This document shows positions 23,192-34,797 of a stretch of 35,000 bases of DNA, one piece after another; the stretch's first letter is position 1, and each line of letters opens with the position of its first letter. The position numbers and the translations under genes are program-made. The notes beneath the pieces were generated by a model. The model did no database searches, was not told where the DNA came from, and saw only the letters and a list, made by a program, of their open reading frames with translations. The DNA is from Anaeromyces robustus (lineage: Eukaryota; Neocallimastigomycota; Neocallimastigomycetes; Neocallimastigales; Neocallimastigaceae), in assembly GCA_002104895.1 (NCBI GenBank), contig MCFG01000094.1, forward strand, positions 107,501-142,500, read 5' to 3'.

Positions 23192-26100
23192 TCAGAAAAA
23201 AAATATGTATATTTATTAATCTATTATCATACATTTATATATATATATATTTACTATTATCATTATTATTATTATATATTTAAAAAAATATATTTATTTA
23301 TTATTATTTTTTTTAAATAAAAGTGACTTAAATGAAAATGCTCTTGTTACTATTCCTAAAGAACTTGGAAAATTAAAAAATCTTGAAACATTGTAAAAAT
23401 TTTAATTACAATAGTTTATATATATTTATTAATAGCAAATGTAATTTTTTATTAAATTTATTTTTATATAATTTAATAAAATATTATATTTTCTTATTGG
23501 TTAATAAGAAATTTAAGTAGGAATTATATTTATTCAGAACTTCCAGAATCATTAAATCAATTATCTCATCTTAAAAATATGTAAATTATTATTTTATTAT
23601 AAATTATTAAATATTATTATTTATAAAGAAATCATTATGAAATATAATTATATTTATATTTATATTTATATTTATATTTATATATTTTACAAATAATACA
23701 TATAATAATATAATTTTAATTTTTTTTTATATGAAAATAAACAAAAAAAAAAAAAAAAAAAAAAATTAGTTACTTACGTAATAATCATGATATAAAAGGA
23801 AAAACGTTAACAAACGAAAATCTTGAAATTTGTGACTATGATAGTGATTATTCACTTTGTATTGTAAAAAAAATTAAATGTATAGAAGATTTAATGATGG
23901 ATGAAGAAAATGAAGTAAATTTAAAGATGTGTTCAGGTGATGATATAAGTGATAAAGATGATTGTGATGAAGTATATGAATATATATTTAATAATACAGA
24001 TAGCAAAAAAGGTTATGAAAATGAGTGTACAGTTGATGAAAGAGGAAAACTCAAAACTTTGTAATTATAATTTTTTTTTTTTAAAAAAATATAAAATTTT
24101 ATTATAATTATGAATATAAAAATAAAATATCGAATTAATATTATATATGTATGTATATATATAAGAGTAATTGATGGTACATCTTTAAAGAGTAATAAGA
24201 TTTTAAAACTACTATCTTTTGATGCTATCAGGGAATTGTAAGTAATAACATAAAAAAAAAAAAAAAGAAAAAAAGAAAAAAAAAATTTTTTAAGTTATAT
24301 ATAAAAATGATATAAATATTAAATATTTTTATATTTATATATTATTTATATTATATTATTCATAGAACTTTATCTACTATTATAGTTGATCAAAATATGA
24401 TTGACAAAATTGGAGAACTCAAAAATCTTGAAAAATTGTAATTTTTTTATTATTTTTTAAAAATATTAAATTTTTTTGTATTTTGCTAAAATTTAACTAT
24501 CAAAATCTATATGTAAATGCTTTTTTTTTTAAAAAAAAAAAAAAAAAATAATATAGAAATTTCAATTTTTGTTATATTAATAATTCAAATCTTGAACCTT
24601 TAAGTAAAACAAATCTTACACATTTGTAACTATATATTAATATTTTTAAAATTATATATTATATAATAAATTATTAAATATTTTTATTATATATTAATTA
24701 TAATAATTAAAAAATATTATTTATCAAAGTAATAAGTAATAATAATTAATAATTAAAATTATATAATATAATATTTTATATTCCATAGAATAATAAATAA
24801 TGGTTATTACTATAATACTTATAATTATATATTACCACCATTATCTAAATCATTCACGAAATTAAAGAAATTGTAATTATAAAATAAAAATTATACTAAA
24901 ATATATATATTTTTTTTATATAGTTTTATAGAATTATAATATTATATATAATAGATTTAAGATTAATATATAAGTATTTTATATATATATATGAAATATT
25001 ATTATAATTAATGTTATTAATAAATATTTATATTTTTTTTATTAATAATTAAAAGAGAAATTAATGGTTATCCAATTGATAATTCAAAATGGAATGGAAT
25101 TTGTTCATTACCTAGTCTTGAAACCTTGTATGCTATATATAAATATTTCCCATGTTTTTTTTTTTTTTTTATATTAATATATATATGTAATGTTTAAAAT
25201 AAAAATAATAATAATTAAATTTAATATTTATTAAAATATTATAATTTAGAATTTTAACCGACGGTAAATTTGATGATAACTTTAAATTTGATAATATTGA
25301 TAATCTTAAAAATCTCTCAGTATTGTAAATATTATATTTTATTTTTATAAATAATATTAATATTATAATAATATAATAATATTACATTTTATATATATAA
25401 ATGATAAAAAAAAAAAATTAATACATATATATTGTAATAATTATAAAAAAAAAAAATGTATATAATAGATATTGTAGTTTTAATAATATGAGTTTTACTG
25501 ATATTCCCAAAAATATTTTATCTTTAACCAATTTAAAAGAATTGTAAAGTATAATAAATATAAAAAACAAATATAAAATAAAATATTTATTTAAATTCAT
25601 ATATAAATATAAAATATTTATTTAAATTCATACATAAATATAAACTATTTATTTATTAATTTAAATAATTATTAAGAATAAATTATACCAATAAAAAATA
25701 ATAAAGATAATTTTTTTATAATGAATATTTTTTTTAAAAAAAAAAAAAAGAAATACTTAATTATTAAATAATAAATTATATTATTGAAAATAAATAATAG
25801 GTCTTTAAGATATTTGAAACTTCAAACCATATCTGATAAAATTACTAATTTAAAAAATCTTGAAAAGCTGTAAAATTTTTAATTTAAAATTTGATTTTAT
25901 TTATATACGTAATAAAAGTTATTTTAATTAAATATATTTTTAATAATTTTTTATTCTAATTTTTCATTTTTAATATTAGTGATTTAAGTGGAAACAAAAT
26001 AAATTGTAAAATTGACTCTATTGCTAAACTTAAGAATCTTACATATCTGTATGTTAATTTATTCTAATTTATTATTATTTTTTTTCTTTTAATATATAAT

Positions 26101-27473
26101 TTTTAATTATTAAGTTTTAATAACAAATTTTATAACTAAAAATTTATATTATGACTAATTAAAAAATATATAGTGATTTAAGTAGTAATGAACTTAATAT
26201 AGAAATCCCAGAAAGCCTTAATAATTTAACTAAACTTAAATATATGTATATATTTTTAATTTTTTTTTTTTTTATTTATTATGTATTATTTATTATTCAT
26301 TATTTGTTATTTATTATTAATTAATTATTAATTATTTATTATCATTTAAATAATAACATATGTTTTTTTTTTTTTTTTTCAAATTAAATATAAAAATATT
26401 TATTAATATTATAATTTTGTTTATATTTTTTTTTATCTAATATTTAAAGCAATTTGGAAGAAAATGAAAATATTAGTGGAAAAGTGTTATCAAATCCATT
26501 ATTAGAAACATGTATATATGAAAGTAGATATGATAATTACGATATTTGTAAAGAAGAAGGTACTGAAATAAAATGCTTAACAACTGATATTAATACCTGT
26601 ACCTCTTCTACAACTATTAAAACATCTACTAAATCTACTACTTCTAATAAAACTACAACTACTACAAAAAAATCTACTTCTAAAATAACTACAACTACTA
26701 CAAAAAAATCTACTACTTCTAAAAAAACTACAACTACTACAAAAAAATCTACTACTTCTAAAAAAACTACAACTACTACAAAAAAATCTACTACTTCAAA
26801 AAAAACTACTACTTCTAAAAAAACTACAACTACAAAAAAAACATCCACTACTAAAACTAAAACTTCTACTTTACCAACTTCTACTAATGGTAAATGTGGT
26901 AAAAATGATGGTAAATGTCCATCTGGTACATGTTGTAGTAAATATGGTTATTGTGGTAAAACTGAAGCACATTGTTCTGTAGAACGTGGTTGTCAATCTG
27001 AATTTGGTGAATGTACCTCTAATGAAATTATATCAACTAATGGTAAATGTGGTAAAAATGATGGTAAATGTCCATCTGGTACATGTTGTAGTAAATATGG
27101 TTATTGTGGTAAAACTGAAGCACATTGTTCTATAGAACGTGGTTGTCAATCTGAATTTGGTGAATGTACCTCTAATGAAATTATATCAACTAATGGTAAA
27201 TGTGGTAAAAATGATGGTAAATGTCCATCTGGTACATGTTGTAGTAAATATGGTCATTGTGGTAAAACTGAAGCACATTGTTCTATAGAACGTGGTTGTC
27301 AATCTGAATTTGGTGAATGTACCTCTAATGAAATTATATCAACTAATGGTAAATGTGGTAAAAATGATGGTAAATGTCCATCTGGTACATGTTGTAGTAA
27401 ATATGGTTATTGTGGTAAAACTAAAGAATATTGTGGTAGTGGATGTCAAAGTAGTTTTGGAAAATGTGACTAA
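20111..27473 (+). CDS. Secreted double-LRR protein with four CBM18 domains
   Basis: 29 exons, 1137 residues: 20111-20268, 20515-20601, 20764-20850, 20963-21067, 21225-21296, 21388-21462, 21579-21647, 21775-21846, 21964-22038, 22147-22230, 22357-22425, 22561-22629, 22734-22802, 22906-22974, 23061-23129, 23324-23392, 23509-23580, 23770-24060, 24166-24237, 24366-24437, 24557-24625, 24789-24872, 25056-25127, 25250-25324, 25469-25543, 25801-25869, 25980-26048, 26174-26245, 26450-27473. All 28 introns are phase 2. A signal peptide (MLLNYLFLLLYFITIALA) and Cys N-cap (DDCKEIKSLF) precede 16 LRR exons, the later ones canonical (SYNSISKIPDEISNLKNLEY). Exon 18 holds a Cys C-cap and, joined to it, a second N-cap (DDCDEVYEYIF, ending KLKTL) that begins another ten-exon LRR block. 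Exon 29 gives the last cap, a Lys/Thr linker and four CBM18 domains of 51-residue period. No membrane helix; probably wall-bound. It looks like two ectodomains fused. Confidence 0.9.
26702..26810 (+). repeat. 39-bp coding minisatellite in Lys/Thr linker
   Basis: Units of 13 codons (KKSTTSKKTTTTT) repeat about 2.5 times in exon 29 between the LRR cap and the CBM18 domains. A less regular copy lies just upstream. The linker is probably O-glycosylated and extended. Confidence 0.8.
26883..27341 (+). repeat. Three near-identical 153-bp CBM18 units
   Basis: Direct repeats start at 26883, 27036 and 27189, with the diverging fourth domain at 27342. The three copies differ at only two or three positions (for example GTAGAACG/ATAGAACG and GGTTATTG/GGTCATTG). 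Each encodes one 51-residue CBM18 module plus spacer. This means recent duplication or gene conversion. Confidence 0.93.
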
Positions 27474-28039
27474 AAAAAAAAAAAAAAAAAAAAAAAAAAT
27501 AGAAAAAAAAAAAGAAAAATAGTAAAAAAAAAATAAATTCAATATATTAATTTATTTATTTTGATTTTTTTTTTTTTCTTTCATTTTTTTTTTATTTTGA
27601 TTTTTTTTATTTTGATTTTTTTTATTTTGATTTTTTTTATTCTTTTTATGATTTATCAGATTTTATTTACATATTCTTTTTTTTTTTTTTTTTTTAATTA
27701 TTTTTATTTTTTAACTTTTTTTTTATATAAATTTTTAATTGTTAAAAATTAATATACATATATAATATTAACTTTCTCAATATTATAATATAATATATTA
27801 TATATTTTTAATCATTGTAAAAAATTTAAATAATAACCTGTTTTTGGTTAAAAAAGTTTTAAATAAAAAAATAATAAAAAAAAAAATAATAATAATAATT
27901 ATAATATAAACAAATTTAATTGATACATAAAATATACTTATATATAAATTTTTAATATAATATGAACAAAATTAATTGATATATAAAATATACTTTTATA
28001 TAAATTTTTAATAATTTTATATTGATTGTATCATTGTTA
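27474..28039. other. Intergenic between convergent genes
   Basis: A-rich then T-rich homopolymers right after the stop, with four GATTTTTTTTATTTT-type repeats (27582-27640). It must contain the 3' UTRs of the double-LRR gene (+) and the GPCR-like gene (-). No gene seen. Confidence 0.55.
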
Positions 28040-28807
28040 TTACTTTGAATAATTAATATTATGATAATGCATTACATTTTCAATTTTATTATGACCTAAA
28101 TCACTATTTAATAAAACATTACTACTATTATTATTACTATTAAATGAAGTATTAAATGAAGTATTAAATGAATTATTATTCACATATGAATTATTATTCA
28201 TATATGAATTATTATTTTTATAATTGTATCTTATATCATTATTTATATTACTATTTCTATTAGGATAATAAAGATGAGGATTGAAAGAGTCTCGAGCATT
28301 ATAATAATCAGTAGTAGTCCATTCCTTCATCAAACCTAATTTCTTTTTAATTTCGCTACTTGAATTAGCTAAAAAGAATATTAATATTCCTGAACTTGAT
28401 GTGATATAATAAACTAAACCAAGTTTTTCTTCTTCTTTTTCAATATTTTTTTCAGCTTTAATTCCGTTATTTATATCCCCTATATTATATATAATCATAT
28501 TTCATTAATATATATTTACTTCTTTCATCTTATTTTTATTAATAATAAAAAAAAAAAAATATAAATAATAAAAAATTTTTAAATAAAATGAAAATTTAAT
28601 AATAAAAATATTTACAATATATATTAAGGAAAGAAGGTACAGTAATAGCTATTGTTGCAAATAAAATTCTTAACCATCTTGAAAAAGATATGTTAATAAT
28701 TGTAGAAATTTGACTTTTCAAGGTATCTCTTGGGATAACTCTAATTGCTCTTATAATGGAAACTAATAGCAATATTAAAATTAAAATAATAATTAAATTT
28801 TATTATG

Positions 28808-28863
<56 letters not shown>

Positions 28864-29203
28864 TATTATTATTTATTTATTTATTTATTTATTTATTATA
28901 TTATATTATAGAGATATATACGTGTACAATAAATGGCTGGAAGAGTAAATGGTAAATCTATTATTGGACTAGTTAAAATATATTGAAGTAATTTATATCT
29001 ATAACCCGAAGAACAATTATGTGATTCATTTATATGTTTTACTGAATATTTCAAAATTAAAGGTTCATATAGTGCTGTTAATGAAAAAATAGCTGTATAT
29101 AAAATAACAAATATATATATATGTGAACGGAAAATTAGGTGATATTTTGAAAAAGAATCAGGATGTTTAATAGCAGCATAAAGATTAAATATTAAACTAT
29201 TTA

Positions 29204-29248
<45 letters not shown>

Positions 29249-29664
29249 AAAAAAAAAAAAAAACGCACAATTATTTAATATATTAATATATATTTAATAA
29301 TTATATTCTTATAAATTTACATTTATACTTTTATTCAAAATAAAATGAAATATGAATAATATATTTTTGTATTTTAAATATATATATATATATATTTATA
29401 TACTTACATACAAGCTGTAATATGAGTTATATTATGTGAAAAACAATTTACAAAATAATGTAAGTAACAAAACCAAGGTGGTGAATTAATTAAAGCAAAA
29501 CCATAAATAATAATACGAGCTACTTTTATTATATGTTGACTTATATCAAAAACACATAACATTTGAATATTTGTATTATTAGTAAAAAAAATTGTACATA
29601 AATCACAAAAAAAAGCTATTATATGCTCAACAAGAGCTATCGTTTCTTGAGTTTTTGTTATCAT
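28040..29664 (-). CDS. Seven-transmembrane GPCR-like receptor
   Basis: Four exons on the minus strand: 29664-29408, 29196-28922, 28762-28616 and 28479-28040, 372 residues. Junction phases 2, 1 and 1 keep frame. Seven hydrophobic segments follow in order at about residues 8-28, 34-56, 66-94, 111-130, 152-178, 208-226 and 246-266. Cys66 at the start of helix 3 and Cys147 in the loop after helix 4 (NESHNCSSGYR) are placed like the usual GPCR disulfide. Helix 3 ends in NLYAAIKHPDSFSKYH, like the intracellular turn of cAMP-receptor-type GPCRs. The third inner loop is short and basic (RAIRVIPRDTLKSQI). The C-tail is Asn-rich with repeated NNNSY units. It probably senses an outside signal and acts through a G protein; ligand unknown. 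The subfamily is tentative. An additional upstream exon cannot be excluded because the N-terminus is short. Confidence 0.75.
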
Positions 29665-30257
29665 ATTTATTGCAATTATATATTTATAATTGTATATTTA
29701 ATTTTATTATTTTTCGATAATAACACTTTAAAGATTGAAATTGTATTCCAATTAACAATCATTAATTTAAAATATATTTACTTTTTTGAAAATGTAATTA
29801 AATTTATTTAAAAAAGGTTTTATTCTTTTTATTTTTTTATATTTTTTTTTAATTTGTTACTTTATAATTTATTTATTATTTTTATATTATATTTATTTTT
29901 TTTTTCTTTTTATTTTTATTTATTTATTATGATAAAATATTTAAAAATATATATATATTTCAATTAATTATTAATTTTAAATTTTTGTTTTTAACTTTTA
30001 AATATTTTATTTAATAAATAAATTAATTAATGTAATTTTTCTTGCCCTTAGACTTTATTATTTTTATTTCTTCTTTTTATACTAATATTATTTTTATTTT
30101 ATTTTTATAATTTTACTTGATATTATTATATAAAACTATTAATATTATATTAATATTACTTTATTCTAATATTATTTTTATTATATTATACTTTTATTTT
30201 TTCTATTTATTTACTCTTATTTTATTCTTGTTTTTTTTCGTTTTTTTTTTTATTTAT

Positions 30258-30293
<36 letters not shown>

Positions 30294-30599
30294 AAAAAAA
30301 TTAAATAAAATTAAATAAAACAAAAAGTAATAATTTAAATTATTACATAATTTTTGTGTTCATCATATTTTTTTAAATAATATTAAAAGGTTTTATGTTC
30401 ACTTATTTGTGTTCAACTTTAATACAAATAAATGTAACATTTTTTTTAAATGTAAAGTATAAAGTATACTAAATATATTTACTTGAAAATATTATATATT
30501 TTCATATTCTCAACATGTTATTATGGTTGAAGTAAAATTCAATATCACCTTTAGGATATTTTAATGATTTCGAATTCATTTTCGAACTCAAATTCAGAT
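29665..30599. other. Upstream of GPCR-like gene, AT-rich
   Basis: T- and A-rich tracts (long A run near 30264-30290), no exon recognised. Open frames on the plus strand near 29623-29811 and 30117-30308 are either antisense to the GPCR exon or low-complexity. Confidence 0.5.
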
Positions 30600-30614
30600 A
30601 TTGTATCTACAAAT

Positions 30615-30702
30615 AATAATGAGTTAAAACTAAAGCAATAATGAGTTAAAACTTAAGCAATAATGAGTTAAAACTAAAGCAATAATGAGTTAAAACTAAA
30701 GC
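30615..30702. repeat. Four tandem copies of a 22-bp unit
   Basis: Units 30615-30636, 30637-30658, 30659-30680 and 30681-30702 (AATAATGAGTTAAAACTAAA then GC) are identical except one base in the second copy. The period is not a multiple of three, so it breaks any coding frame. It sits just before the decayed CBM18 gene. Confidence 0.92.
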
Positions 30703-30977
30703 AATATGATTTTACCACTATTAAAACTACAACAAAGAAAACAAAAATAATTTCTACAGATAGTCGTTATGGATCCGAAAAATGGAAATTCGATTTATCC
30801 AAAAAGATAGATGTTGTATAAAATATTATTAGTGTGGTAATATTGTTGACCATTGTGGTGATGGATTAAAGGGAATTTTAAAAGTAATAGTACTTTCTAT
30901 AAATGTTTAAATACTAAATAATACTGTAGTATGCATTGACACTAAATGAATACTGTAGTACAGGCTGTCAAAGATAA
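30703..30977 (+). pseudogene. Decayed Thr-linker/CBM18 gene remnant
   Basis: A Thr/Lys linker trace (DFTTIKTTTKKTKIISTD, from about 30708) leads into broken chitin-binding text. At 30806-30862 a frame reads DRCCIKYY, stop, CGNIVDHCGDG, matching the CCSKYGYCGKTxDYCGxG core of CBM18 with a TAG in place of one codon. At 30951-30977 a second frame reads YCSTGCQR and stops, matching the end of a CBM18 domain. Several frame changes are needed to join them. It is a remnant of a gene like the two intact LRR-CBM18 genes, although other CBM18 parents are possible because no LRR exons survive upstream. Confidence 0.7.
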
Positions 30978-32541
30978 ACATAACTGAAGATAAATTTTTT
31001 ATAAATATTTAATAATAATAAATAATAAATAATATTACAAGAATAATATAATATAATAATATAAAATAATAATAAATAATTATTTATTATTATATAAATA
31101 TTAATTATTGTTGTTAATTTATTTTGTTTAATATAATTTACTTATTTAATATATTTAATAATTAATACATTTATTTAATTGAAAGAATTAAAGACATCAA
31201 GGATTAAAATAAAAATTATTGCCAAGTATAATATAAAATAGAATATATCATGTGAATGCATGTCTTTACATAAAATAATGTTAATAAAACATAAATATAT
31301 TATTTACATGTGATTAAAAAAATGATACGCGGGACTTTTATGTGCGCTGGTCGCTTTTAATAGTATAATTATATTTTATTATTTTATTAATTATTTAATT
31401 TTATTACCAGAAAAATACCTCCGATCTAAAAAAATTCCAAGACGAAGGATTATTAAAATTGAAAAATTTAAAAATAATATAAAAATTAATAATTTTAAAT
31501 AGTTATTTAATATCTAATATATAAGAATATAAACTAATATATTATAAAATATATATTAAGAATATAGTAATAATATAAGAGTTATTTAAAATAATAATAT
31601 ATTTAACTATATAACAATATATGAATTATTATGTATAGTAATATATTTAGCTATATAATAATAATAAATTATTACTATATTTTGATTATACTTTAATATA
31701 CTATAATATTAATAATACATGAGAATATTAAAAATACATATAATAAAATATATTATATAATATATAAAAATAAAAGAATTATTTAATTTAATATAATAAA
31801 GAATAAATATTTAATATATAATAAAAATATAAATAATAAATTATTTTAATAATTATTATTAAGAAAAGATATAAATTTAATATTTAATAATTATTATTAA
31901 ATATACTAATATGTTGCTACACATATTAGTTTTATATCAAAAATAAAGTTTGTTAACAATTGTAATTTATTATTCACAAATTTTTTTTAATTATTTTTTG
32001 AACCAAGAATTTTAATAATTATATTTTTTTTATTTTTGTATATTTAATTATTTATTTATTATTAATTTTTTCTATATATGTGGCTTATTAAAGGTTATGT
32101 TAAATGTATTATTTTTGTAATTTATTTTTTTTTTTTTTTTTTATTATTTATTTTTTATTTTTTTTAATTTAAAATTTAGTTTTCATATTAATATAAAATT
32201 TTTATTATTAAATAATTATTCTAATAGTGAAAAAAAAAATTTTTTTTTCTTTATTTATATTCTTTATTTCAATTTATTATTCGTGATATGGATAATGTAT
32301 TTAGCATCCAAAAAAATAAATAAATAGAAATAATAAAAAAAAAAATTACAATTTAGTTTGAATATATATTTATATAAATTACTTATAATATTTATATAAA
32401 TTTTCATATTATATTTATTAAAATTAATATTATACATATTTATTTTTTTTTATTTAATAGTATATATATAAATTTAACGTCTAAATTAGATTAAAAATCA
32501 TTCATAAATAACTAATTAATATATACATACATATATTCAAA
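30978..32541. other. Intergenic AT-rich with one GC-richer patch
   Basis: Mostly TAATATA-type sequence. At 31326-31502 an open stretch of 59 codons without an ATG start at its head (YAGLLCALVAFNS, later LPEKYLRSKKIPRRR) has GC-richer ends than its surroundings and may be a remnant. I do not recognise it. The last 100 bp should hold the promoter of the gene at 32542. Confidence 0.4.
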
Positions 32542-34109
32542 ATGATTAAAAGAAAAGATATTATTTATAAAATTATAATTCTATTTTTATTAATTGTAAT
32601 AGGATTATTAAATGTATATTATAATGTTGATATGAAAGAAACAACAATATATAATCCTGTTAATAGCGAAATTAAAAGTGTTAAAAGTATGAAAAATAAT
32701 TTATCAAAAAAAAAGAGTATTTTATTTAATAAAAAAATAGTTTATATTTCAAGACATGATGGTACTATTGCAAATTTCCGTAATGTTGCTGAACTATTAA
32801 GTTTTGATGTTACTATAATGGAACCTGATGTAAGTAATATAACAATATATATAATATATACATAAATATTATATCTATATTAATAAATTTATTCACAAAA
32901 AAAAAAAAAAAAAAAAATTATACAATGTTATTTTGTTATAATATTGAAATTTTATAAATAAATAAATAAATAAATAGTATGATTTTGAAAAGAAACCAAA
33001 TTGTTATGAAAAAGATCACTGTAAATCATTTGTGAATACCATTTGCTCTGAGTACGATTTTGTAGTTATTAGTGATATCATACCTGATTCTTATATTTAT
33101 TTAACCAACTTTTGTAAAGCAAAGGTTATTTTAGAAATCACAAATAGGTAATTATATAGAATAAAATAAAATAAAATAAAATAAAATAAAATAATATAAT
33201 ATAATATAATATAAAATAATATAATATAATATAATATAATATGAAATATATGTAATAATAACATATTTTTAATTTATTCTTTTTTTTTCTTAATATATAT
33301 ATATATTTATATTCTCAAATTTAAAATAAAGATTTGATTTATTTGTAGAGGAAGACGATTTAGAAGATTTTTATCAAATATTTGGAAAAGCAGTAACAGA
33401 ATATAAAAATGTTGTAGTAGTTGAAAATAATCCATATGAAGTTTATCATGCATGTATCAAAGGTGTATTTGTTCCAAATTATTATTTAATTAGACCTGTT
33501 GGATATGCTCCTCCAGAAGTATTAAAGAAAGCTCATAAAGAAAAACATGATGAAATTGCAATTATTAAACATTCAGAGCAAGATGAAGCCATTGGAATTC
33601 CTGAATTAAAGAAAAATCATGTTAAATTTAAAAAGTTAAAGCATAGATATGGTGGACCATTAGTTCTTGCAACCTATAAAGCTGTTGTTATGTTACCATA
33701 TCAAGTTTCAATTATGAAAATGATGGAAAACTTCAGATATGGTGTAGCAATGTTAGTGCCAACTGAAAGACTTTTTAGAGAAATGGTAGAGGATTTTCCA
33801 GAATATTCATTTACAGAAAAAGATTTACTTGAAGTCGAAAATGCCTTAACTTATTATGTTGAATGGTTTAATGAAGAATTCAAAGATTTATTTGTATACT
33901 TTGATAAATGGGAAGATTTACCTGAAATTATTGAGAATACTGATTTTGATAGTATTAAAGAAAAAGGTAAAGAATATATGGAAAGATATGAAGAAAAAGC
34001 CATAAATATGTGGGCACAAGTATTTGGTATTGTTCCTCCTAAGAATATGATACAAAATACTGAGCCATTATGTGATTTTGAAGGGGAATTTTTTAATTAT
34101 CAAGAATAA
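32542..34109 (+). CDS. Predicted type II membrane glycosyltransferase-like protein
   Basis: Three exons: 32542-32829, 32978-33147 and 33332-34109, 411 residues. Junctions are phase 0 and phase 2 (GTAAGT and GTAATT donors). The acceptor at 33331 (ATAAAG) is chosen over the TAG at 33349 because it alone keeps frame and yields TNRFDLFVEEDDLEDFY. A short basic N-terminus and one helix (about residues 7-28, IILFLLIVIGLL) suggest a Golgi or ER type II protein with the rest lumenal. The phrases YISRHDGTIANFRNVAELL, ITNRFDL, NNPYEVYHACIKG, YKAVVMLPYQVSIMKMMENF and RYGVAMLVP recall predicted GT-B glycosyltransferases of fungi and algae, where a late Glu after such a loop contacts the sugar nucleotide. 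This is motif-level recognition. The donor and acceptor are unknown. The gene appears intact. Confidence 0.75.
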
Positions 34110-34797
34110 TAAAATGAAATAAATAAATAATAATAATAAAAAAAACTATTTTAATAAATATAATAAAATTTAATTTACATAGATTATAATAGTTAGAAAA
34201 TTTTTTTTCTGCCTTATTATAATAAGTAATATAATTTTTTTCCATATTTTTTTTTACGTCATACTATTATTTAATAATAATATGGAAAAAAAATACATTA
34301 TAATAATAATAATAATTATAATAACAATAATAATAATAATATCAATAATAATAGCAATAATAATATTATTATTGTTATTATCCTTTGTAGTATATCAATA
34401 TAAAGTAATAACTTAGTAAATATTAATATTATATAATATTAAACTTTATAACGCAAAAATATAATACACACACATAAATATATATAACATTATAATATAA
34501 ATATATACATAAATATTAACATTAATAATAAATATAAATTATAGTTTTTATTTATATTTTTATAATTATTAATTTACAATTTTTAAAGGTATATAAATAT
34601 TTATTATTATAATTATAAAAAATATTTTAACTTTTAAAATATATATTATTAAATAAACCTTCAAAAATTTTCCTTTATTTAATAAAATAATAAAAAATAA
34701 AAAAAAAAAAAGAATTTATTTATTTAAATTTAAATATTTTATTATATATTATATATTATATATTATTTATTATATATTATATATTATATATTATTTT
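34110..34797. other. Intergenic AT-rich, 3' flank
   Basis: 3' UTR of the preceding gene, AAT/TAA trinucleotide runs (34300-34340), and TATATATTA repeats near 34741-34795. No gene seen. Confidence 0.55.

Noticed and set aside
26537-26848. Val/Phe-rich minus-strand frame
   Set aside because: Complement of the Lys/Thr minisatellite linker.
29623-29811. Plus-strand frame overlapping GPCR exon 1
   Set aside because: Low-complexity Ile/Phe/Tyr text antisense to a well-supported exon.
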